Assembly: GCA_047967505.1 (NCBI GenBank)
Contig: CM106538.1
Source: Dipteris shenzhenensis
Lineage: Eukaryota; Polypodiophyta; Polypodiopsida; Gleicheniales
Strand: one strand, 5' to 3'
DNA length: 64,000 bases
Shown here: piece by piece, positions 56,763 to 64,000 of the stretch
How the letters are laid out: the number at the start of each line of letters is the position of its first letter
Position numbering within the stretch: the first letter of the stretch is position 1
Program-made: the position numbers and the translations under genes
The notes under the pieces: generated by a model
The model's database searches: none
Told to the model about the DNA's origin: nothing
What the model saw: the letters and a program-made list of their open reading frames with translations, nothing else

Positions 56763-57299
56763 GTTGGTATCAGAGCCAGCTCCTGAGGTAGGAATTTCTG
56801 ATGCGAGAATTTATGACGATTTCTTCCTCCAGGTATGCCCTAAAACTTGAAATTTGTTGCTGCAAATTCTGCGTGGTTCCTGGGTTATCAGGGGTGGACA
56901 GTTGGTAGGGAAAAGGCAGAAGAAAGGAGGGAGAGTTTCGAAATTCCTGAAGGGGGCTGAGAGAGAAGGATGTAGGAAGCACGAGAGAGAGCAGAGAAGA
57001 AGGAAAGAGAGGCGAAGGACCTGACAAGGGCTGCGGGGGAGGCGGAGTTTTGGACGCCAGGGCTGTACGGAAACTCGGCCAGGGCAGGGAGAGGCGAGAT
57101 GTGCAGGAACAGGGTGCGGCCAGCCTGCGTTGAGGGTTGCTTTTTTCGAAAAAAGCACCCCCTCCAAAGCTGGGAGGGTCGGCCTTCTTTGGAAGCAGGG
57201 CTTCCTAATTAGGCTGCCCTGCTCCCTATATAGATGGGGCAGGGTACCAGCCCAGCCATAGCTTGCAAACCGCCTAGCTGCACCATCGAGTTGTGTGCC

Positions 57300-57510
57300 A
57301 GCCCTGCGCCAGCCATCCGTACAGTGCCTGCGTCAGCCTGCCGTGCACCTGCGCCAGCCCTGCGTTAGCCTGCCGTACACCTGCGCCAGCCCTGCGTCAG
57401 CCTGTCGTGCACCTGCGCCAGCCTCCGTCAGCTACTGTACGGCCTGCGTCAGCAGCCGTACAGCCACGTCAGCAGTCCGTACGCTGCAGGATTCCGTACG
57501 TTGCATCTAG
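57300..57510 (+). repeat. Gypsy-2 leader: 32-base repeat and CCGTAC words
   Basis: Three 32-base units beginning AGCCTG(C/T)CGT run from 57336 to about 57430. Four to five CCGTAC words (57318, about 57371, 57447, 57476, 57493) lie in the same 200 bases. The Cys/Pro/Ala-rich open frame over it, 57293-57676, is probably not translated. Confidence 0.75.
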
Positions 57511-57676
57511 TAGCGGGTTCAGCCAGATCCCGGGATCCGTGTGCTTCCGGTTCGCCAGTTTCCAGCATCTCCTTCCGTCAGCATCTCTTGGGACGGTTTT
57601 CCTTTGCTCCATTCTCCTTTTCGCTTCGGTTCAGTCAGTTATTTCTCTCAGTTTATATTCAAATCAGATTTCAGTT

Positions 57677-58744
57677 ATGTCTGATTCTGCAAATCCCGAG
57701 TTCACCATGGGAGAGCAGGATTTGGATTACACTCTTGTGGGAGAGGAGGATCAGGGTCTTTATGATGACCTGATTACGAAAAAGGCCTTCAGTGAATTTA
57801 CCACTGCTCTGGATGGAAAATTCGAGCAGGTTAATGCAAATCAAACGGGGTTGACACAGCAACTCCAGGGGATTCAGGCGACTCTCACTCTTCTGGCTAG
57901 CACTGTACAGGCACTCACGCATGTGGATGCCATGGCCTCAGTGCTAGGCCCGAATGTAACTCCAGATTCTTTTCCAGGAGATCTAAAGTCTAGAACGAAG
58001 GAGGTAGTTGACACTTAGTTACACAAGTGGCAGGTACACTTTCAGTTCCACCCATACCCAGATGAGAAGAAGATCCAGCTTGCAGCGGGTTTCATGTTAG
58101 GTAAAGCATTGCTATGGTGGAAGGAACTCCAGCCTAAGCCCGATACATGGACAGATTTCGAAGGGGTCTTCAGGAAGGAGTTCCTGAAGAAGGAGGATGA
58201 TTATGATATCGTTGGCAAGCTTAAAGCCCTCGATATGTCAAAGTTAAACTTGTCTTTTGAAGTTTATCTTCAAAAATTTCGGGATCTGCAAACCAGGGCC
58301 ACTAAGATGGATCCAGTGACCTTGTTAGGTTTCTTCGTGGATGGTTTGCCAGATTCATACAAGTTGCAGATAAAGAACAACAAATGCACAACGTTGCAGG
58401 AGGCCATGAATTATGCGCGCATTTATGATGATACCATGGCCGGTGCTAAAGCAACTACAGTTTCCGACACGAGTGGAAAGAACAAACGCAAGTTCTTTCA
58501 GCCTACGACTGGTACTGGGGAGACGAAGTCTACGGACAACGCCTCCAACAAACACTTAACTTAGGCTAAGAATGGTAAAGCCCGTTTCCTTCGTACTTTG
58601 AGGCTCATGAAAGAAGGACGTTGCTTCTATTGCGAGGAGCGGGGCCACACCAAGAATGAGTGTCCAAAGCGCAAGAACCAAAAGTTAGTGCTTGGACCGA
58701 AGCTCCAGGCGGGTCCACGTACCACAGCCAAGGGAGCGAACTAA
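57677..58744 (+). pseudogene. Gypsy-2 gag
   Basis: From ATG 57677 (MSDSANPEF) one frame runs to TAA 58742-58744, broken by TAG at 58016 and TAG at 58562. It has an acidic/coiled N-terminus (about residues 1-110), the capsid domain (WQVHFQFHPYPDEKKIQLAA, ALLWWKELQP, FRKEFLKKEDDYDIVGKL, FVDGLPDSYK) and a complete CCHC knuckle CFYCEERGHTKNEC. The capsid packages element RNA. Pol follows in the same frame. Confidence 0.92.
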
Positions 58745-59995
58745 GTCTCGATGACAGGTATTTCTGTAAATGTCATTACCTGCCCACTTTCTTGTAATTG
58801 TACTTTCAATACTTCGTTGTTTGGTTCCCATGATCTTTTCCGAGTTTATAGAGAAGTTATGGACCAGCAGGTTCACATTCTCTTTGATCCGGGCAGCTCT
58901 CACAACTTTGTTAATTACAAATTTGTGCAGAAGATGGGGCTGTCCACAGTACCTAGCGACCACACCTATGAGGTGCAGCTTCCAGCTGGGAAGCAGTTTT
59001 GGGATCGCAAGGTTGAAGCGCTTCCTATCCGGATTCAAGCCTACACAGGGGCTCTTACATGTTATGTTATGCATCTGGAGCATGTAGACTTGTTGATCGG
59101 AATAGAGTGGTTTAAAACCCACAATATTCAGATTGGATGGACGGAGCATACGCTTTCTTTTGTAGATAAGGACACCCGATTTTGTATTCAGTGTGATAAA
59201 ATTTCCTCTTCTCAGGGGCCTATTGTATCTGCGATGCAGCTTCGGAATATATTAAACAATTCTCATTATGATGTCTATCAGTGTGTTTTGATTCCGCTTT
59301 CTTCATTTGTTGTTTCTGTAATTAACAAGAATGATTTAAGTGTGTTTGAACACTGTGAATTGAGAATGTTGTTAGATAGTTTTAAAGATGTATTCCCTGC
59401 TCAACTGCCGGAAGGTTTACCTCCAGAACGGGCAGTAGATCATCGCATAGACTTAGTCCCAGGGGCTCAACCTATCAGTGTACCACCTTATAGGATGAGC
59501 CAGGTAGAGGAGGATGAGTTAGCTTTACAGCTTCAGGATTACATGAATATGGGCTATATACGCCCAAGTAAATCACCTTGGGGTGCACCTGTCCTCCTAA
59601 GAAAGAAGAAAGATTCTTCCTGGAGAATGTGTATAGATTATAAACGATTAAATAAAGTGACAATTAAGAATCGATACCCTCTACCTCGTTCCGATGATTT
59701 GATAGAACGTTTGGCCGGAGCGAAGTATTTCACTAAGATTGATTTGCGTACGGGTTATCACCAAATCCGTATCTATGCTAAACACATAAATAGGACCGCA
59801 TTCCGAACTAGGTATGGTCATTACGAGTTTCTCGTATTACCTTTTGGTTTGACCAATGCTCCTGCTACTTTTCAGCAGATGATGAACGATTTGTTCAGGG
59901 ATTTTCTGGGGCAAATTTGTTGTAGTGTTCTTAGATGACATCTTGGTATATAGCAGAACACTTGAGGATCACATAGGACACCTCCGGATTGTCTT
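58745..59995 (+). pseudogene. Gypsy-2 protease and reverse transcriptase
   Basis: Protease site [13 protein letters not shown] near 58885 (the D-P-G form common in plant gypsy). Reverse transcriptase begins [20 protein letters not shown], then [37 protein letters not shown] with the first catalytic Asp, and [17 protein letters not shown] one-base insertion near 59912 shifts the frame just before [11 protein letters not shown], the second catalytic motif. About 30 codons are then missing near 59995 before LGHKISSEG. Confidence 0.92.
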
Positions 59996-60003
59996 AGTTA
60001 TAC

Positions 60004-60812
60004 TTGGGACACAAGATTTCTTCTGAAGGTATTAGCATTGATCTGGATCGTATCCTGAAGGTTTTAGAATGGCCTATCCCTCAGACTGTGAAACAACTTC
60101 GTTCTTTCCTAGGATTTACGGTATTTCTTCGGAAGTCTGTGCGTGATTATTCACATATCACGGCACCCTTGACAAACATATTGAAAGGTCGTGGATGCAG
60201 GTCTACCCAGCCGATCTCTTGGAATGATGCAATGAACAAGGCTTTTGAAACCTTGACGTTTTCTATCAAGGAAGGACCCGTTCTTGCATTACCCGATCCT
60301 ACCCGGCCTTATGTTTTAGAGGCCGATGCGAGTGATTATGCGATTGGGGCAGCTCTATTCCAAGAGGCCAGACCTGTAGCTTTCGAGAGTAAGAAGCTAG
60401 ACGACACTCAATATCGTTGGCCCACACTCGAGAAGGAACTTTATGCTGTAGTGTATGCTCTTAAGGTTTGGAGACACTACTTGTATGGTTCAAAGTTCCT
60501 TGTATTGACTGATCATCAGTCAATTAAGTATGTGTGTGATGGATCAGAATTGAGGGGACGGAAAGCTAGATGGGCAGAATTAATGCAAGATTTTGATTTT
60601 GAAATACGTTATCGTAAGGGTTCTTTGAATAGTGTGGCGGATGTCTTAAGCCGAGTTAAGTTTGTAAATGCTTTGTCATTTACGGAAATATCCTCAGACC
60701 TATTTCAATCCTTGAGAGGGCTATACGCAACTGATAGTCATTTTAGTTCTTTTTGGCAGAGAGTCCAGGATGGGAGCTCCATGGTTGACCAGGACTCAGG
60801 GATTGTGCCACC
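60004..60812 (+). pseudogene. Gypsy-2 reverse transcriptase thumb and RNase H
   Basis: Open from LGHKISSEGISIDLDRI (60004, no ATG) through the connection (LRSFLGFTVFLRKSVRDYS) and RNase H: VLEADASDYAIGAALFQ, PTLEKELYAVVYALKVWRHY, LTDHQSIKYV and VADVLSRVKF, to DGSSMVDQDSGIVPP. The frame then runs by chance into hAT terminal sequence and ends at 60915. Confidence 0.92.
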
Positions 60813-60828
60813 TAGGCATAGTTACCAG

Positions 60829-61311
60829 CCGAAACGGAAACGGAAGAAACGGAGTTTCCGGGTCCCGCCGAAACGGAAACGGAAGAAACGGCAATATGAT
60901 ACAATTTATGTATAAAAATTTATTTTTTATACATAATATAATTATCAATAGAGTGCAAAGCATACATAATACAAATTACAATGATCTATACTTGAAGGCT
61001 GAAGCTTCAGGCTTCAGCCTTCAAGCATCAATGCATCATTCATGATTCATGCCTCTATGATTCTAAATTCTTGAATGATGCTTCAATAATCTGAAATCAA
61101 CATGTATCATGAGTCATGACTAACAAGTTTGGCATTACAAGAATCTGAACTTTAGAAGTTTGAAATACTTAAAAGTTTAAACTTAGCACACAAGTTGAAA
61201 CTTGAAACTTGAAACTTGAAAGTATTCAATGTCCAGACTCCATAGATGATCATGATTCATGGTCCACAAATTTCATGATCATGATTCATGACTCATGACT
61301 CATGAGTCATG
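60829..61311. repeat. hAT subterminal repeats and palindromes
   Basis: A 24-base unit starting CCGAAACGGAAACGG is repeated perfectly at 60829-60852 and 60868-60891. A hairpin with 15-base arms (CTTGAAGGCTGAAGC, 60991-61005 / 61011-61025) follows. AAACTTG units repeat at 61195-61220, and the 18-base palindrome CATGACTCATGAGTCATG is at 61294-61311. Subterminal repeats are where hAT transposases usually bind (family knowledge). Confidence 0.8.
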
Positions 61312-61362
61312 CAAGACTCAAAATAAAAGCACTCATGGATGATATAAAAAAAAGCAGTAGGA

Positions 61363-63924
61363 CTACTGATCATCTGCATCATCCATGGACTCCTCGTCAT
61401 CGTCATCCTCTGCGTCCTCAGATAAGTTCGAGGCATCTGTGTCACTGTCTGAAGAAGAATCATCAACATCAGGATCAGGACCATCGGGTGCAACTGAAGT
61501 ACTAGCACCATCTCCAGATGGTTGACTGTATGATCGTGTGTGGTGTGCTGGTGCTGACAGCTCCTCATACAACATGGTGTACATGTCCAGCTCCTCCCGT
61601 GGGATATCTGGTATGACCTCCATCTTCTCCACGTCCACCTTGTCTACATTCACTTGGCGAGGTTCGGGGCAGCCGGCGGTGAACTCAAGGAGACGGAGGT
61701 TGCAATGACAAAACACCAACCGCTCCAATTGAGCCGTGCTCAATCTGTTCCTCTTCTTTGTGTGAAAGAGGGCCCAAGTGCTCCAGGTCCTCTCACAAGG
61801 ACCGGAACTGCAGTCCTGTGAGAGAACACGTATAGCAAGGCGTTTCTGCCATAAGCCAATTAAGCCGAGATAAGTATCAGGAACTTGATAACTTTAAACA
61901 TATTTGTAGTAGATAAAACTTCAAATTACTTAACGACTAAGCTCCAACTAGTGGCGTTGGAACTTGTCTCTTAGACTCTTACCAAAGTAGGAGTACAGTT
62001 GCCATATTTCTCCCACCAGGAGACAGGTTGCAACTGTGTCTCTCGGAGCCTAGCTGTAGGTCGACCAAAGGAGAGGCTGTGATTGCGGAACAATAGAAGT
62101 TCATCCTCCAGTCTTCGTTGCATCTCCAAGTCACCACCCGTCCAATTTTGTAGATACTGTTGCATCCCCTCCTCCAACTTGTCATTCTCATATTGCTCTT
62201 GACTGCGCCAGAGCGGATGCAATACATGTGCCACCGCATGGATTGGGCGGTGGAACCAATTCGACCGCTTATTCCATATAGCACGGATGGACTCAACCCT
62301 AAATCATGCCACAAGAAATTAGAATGCATTATGCATGCAAAATTCATAGACTATAGATAATAGTACATACATAATATATATCTGAAAATTCCAGGCTTCA
62401 TGATAACAAATTGCCATTTAGTAACTGCAATAATGATACATATTACAAAAGTAAAAAGTCTTACTTATCAGGCGATAGGGAAGTGTTTCTGTTGAGGGCC
62501 TCTCCAATCTTGTCCATAAACTCGTACAAGAGCCCTAATGTGCTTCCCTCCATGTCTGTGATGCGAAGCACCGTGTAGATAGGATTAATCGATTTGATTA
62601 ATGCCTCCGCCTGATTCCACCTAGACTCATCCATGATCATGCGAAAAAATTTGATAGACTTTGCTTGGCCTCTATCATCCCAATCTCCCCACTCCCGAGA
62701 CACAACCGTGTGCAACAAGCCCTGGCGCACTCGCACAAGCCTCTCCACCACTATGAACATATAAGCAAACCTTGTGGTTGGAGGTTTCAATAGCTCAAGG
62801 TCACTGTAAGCCCGATAGATGCTAAGGACTTTGGGTCTCTTCGTGACAAACTTCACGATACTGCGGGCTGTGGAGAAGATGGCATCAATCCAAGGTATCT
62901 TCCCTAGGTCCTCGATCAAAAGATCAAGGCAATGTGAGGCACAGGGTGTCCACACAATCTTAGGGAACTCATCTTCTAACATGGCACCCATTGACACACA
63001 ATTGCTGCCATTATCTGTCACCACCTGCACCACATACTCAACACCTATCTCCATAATGGCTGCTCGTAAATGCTCCCAAATATACAGCCCTGTAATCACT
63101 GTACCTGCAGTGGAAGCGTCTATGGCTCTCAAGAACATGGTTCCCTTGCAAGAAGACACTAAAATATTGTACACATTCCTCTTGCGTGCATCTGACCATC
63201 CATTGCATAAGAGTGTGCATCCATATTTTTTCCAAGTCTCTTTCAAGGGCTTCATTTGGTCTTCCACACATTCCCTCTCTCTTCTTAGCTCTCTTGTCCG
63301 CAAGGCCTGATATGTAGGCCCTTCCCATTCATACCCAATGCGGCTTACGGCTCTCATGGCCTTCCTCCATCGTGTAGTCTTCGCCACATGAAAGGGTATT
63401 GCACATTGTATGAAGAGCTTTGTGAGCTCACTAGTGGCCTCCTTCACTGCTTGCTTTTGCAAGCGTGCTTGAATGCTAGACCTTTGCAGTGATCCTCTTT
63501 TCCCCGCACTAGCATCCACACTAATTGATCCATGTGGCAAGGGTGTTCTTGTGGCACTAGGACCCGCGCTCGATGTAGTTGATGCCCCTCTACTTCTCTT
63601 TGCAGAACCCAATGTGCTGGCATCATCCAATGGCTCAGTGTCAGCAGCCTCTTCTTCATCTTGCAGCCCTTGTCCTCCACTTTTTGCAGCCAAGGCTGCC
63701 ATACGCGCACGCTTCCATTTTGTTAGGCCACCTTTCACTGCAGTAGGCACGAACTCACAAGGTCCTACATCCTTGCAGGGAACACCTGCTAGATGGTCTT
63801 TCACCCGTGTGACAGACCCCGTCTTGCTTATGCCGCAATAGTTGCATCTCCACTTCTTGGAGCCATCGCCTCCTTTATAACTATCCAGGAGGGAGACATG
63901 CACCCAATAAGCATCTCTCGGCAT
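61363..63924 (-). CDS. hAT transposase (BED finger, DUF659, hAT dimerisation domain)
   Basis: Predicted three-exon gene: exon 1 63924-62465, intron with GTAAGA...TTTAG, exon 2 62298-61983, intron with GTAAGA...GGCAG, exon 3 61845-61363. Lengths 1460, 316 and 483 join to 2259 bases, 752 residues with no internal stop. ATG 63924 was chosen because the BED finger follows closely (Cys27, Cys30, His44, Cys50). DUF659 spans about residues 200-350 with CNGWSDARKR, VVTDNGSNCV (about 303) and WTPCASHCLDLL. Exon 2 adds FHRPIHAVAHVLHPLW. Exon 3 has LAIRVLSQDCSS, CERTWSTW and HTKKRNRLS, the dimerisation domain. An acidic Asp/Glu/Ser tail fills the last ~45 residues. It cuts and pastes the element in the nucleus. 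Splicing is inferred from the sequence. Confidence 0.9.
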
Positions 63925-64000
63925 TGAGGAGGATGGAGAGGTGAGAAGGAGGATGGAGAGGTCACAAGTGACTCGTGAGAAAGGATGGGAGGTAGACTGT

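Larger units (their letters stand above)
56262..60812 (+). mobile_element. Gypsy-2, Ty3/gypsy element truncated by a hAT insertion
   Basis: 5' LTR (about 56262-56762), primer site at 56765, a GC-rich leader with 32-base repeats, gag, protease, reverse transcriptase and RNase H, then interruption by the hAT transposon at 60813. Integrase and 3' LTR are not in the window. Gag through most of reverse transcriptase keeps one frame with three stops, so decay is moderate. Confidence 0.92.
60813..64000 (-). mobile_element. hAT DNA transposon, 3' part (right end outside window)
   Basis: It interrupts Gypsy-2. The left end is probably TAGGCATAGTTACC at 60813, with GTGCCACC (60805-60812) as the candidate 8-base target duplication. 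Subterminal 24-base repeats follow, then about 500 bases of AT-rich 3' non-coding DNA with repeats, and a three-exon transposase on the minus strand. The 5' terminus lies beyond base 64000. Confidence 0.85.

Noticed and set aside
57293-57676. Cys/Pro/Ala-rich N-terminal extension of the Gypsy-2 gag frame
   Set aside because: It covers the 32-base leader repeats; the usual gag start is ATG 57677.
60816-60915. Basic KRKRKKR tail of the Gypsy-2 frame as a nuclear localisation signal
   Set aside because: It is hAT subterminal repeat DNA read by chance after the insertion point.

Overview
The window looks like nuclear DNA from a land plant with a large, repeat-rich genome. Evidence: plant-type Ty1/copia and Ty3/gypsy LTR retrotransposons primed by a tRNA-Met-like site (TGGTATCAGAGC), a plant-type BED/DUF659 hAT transposase split by introns, long CT/GA microsatellites and a 100-base N gap. 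I see no host gene I can name. I cannot fix the lineage; a fern, lycophyte or gymnosperm scale genome would fit, but that is inference.

Layout. 1-2440: polypyrimidine and T-rich degenerate minisatellites around a foldback element (1131-1754). 3915-9182: Copia-1 (+), whose gag is interrupted by a small GIY-YIG nuclease relic. 9183-13852: Copia-2 (-), inserted one base before the end of the Copia-1 3' LTR with target duplication TTAAC. 13.9-17.4 kb: anonymous DNA with short tandem repeats. 17436-20075: a compact gag-only LTR element with target duplication GTATG and a 192-base duplication at its 3' LTR junction. 20.7-22.9 kb: decayed gypsy gag (-). 23-36.7 kb: mostly unrecognised, with microsatellites, duplications, a near-perfect palindrome and faint coding relics. 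36691-47592: Gypsy-1 chromovirus with a chromodomain remnant, split by a solo-LTR-like insertion (37571-44066) which itself holds Copia-3 (37737-43159). 47.6-49.5 kb: minus-strand Copia and gypsy debris. 50.2-55.7 kb: Copia-4 (-). 55.7-56.3 kb: gypsy RNase H fragment. 56262-60812: Gypsy-2, fairly young but frameshifted. 60813-64000: 3' part of a hAT transposon whose 752-residue transposase can be spliced in silico into one uninterrupted frame.

How it works together. The window records successive nested insertions, not a set of cooperating genes. The hAT transposase is the only apparently intact protein-coding gene. All retroelements carry stops, frameshifts or internal deletions, and three of the four large Copia copies have lost the second half of the integrase catalytic core. 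The most unusual signals are dense CCGTAC arrays in the untranslated leaders of Copia-3, Copia-4 and Gypsy-2 (matching the SBP-box/SPL binding core), the GIY-YIG cassette in Copia-1, a 50-base-arm hairpin present in only one LTR of Copia-3, and the gag-only element.
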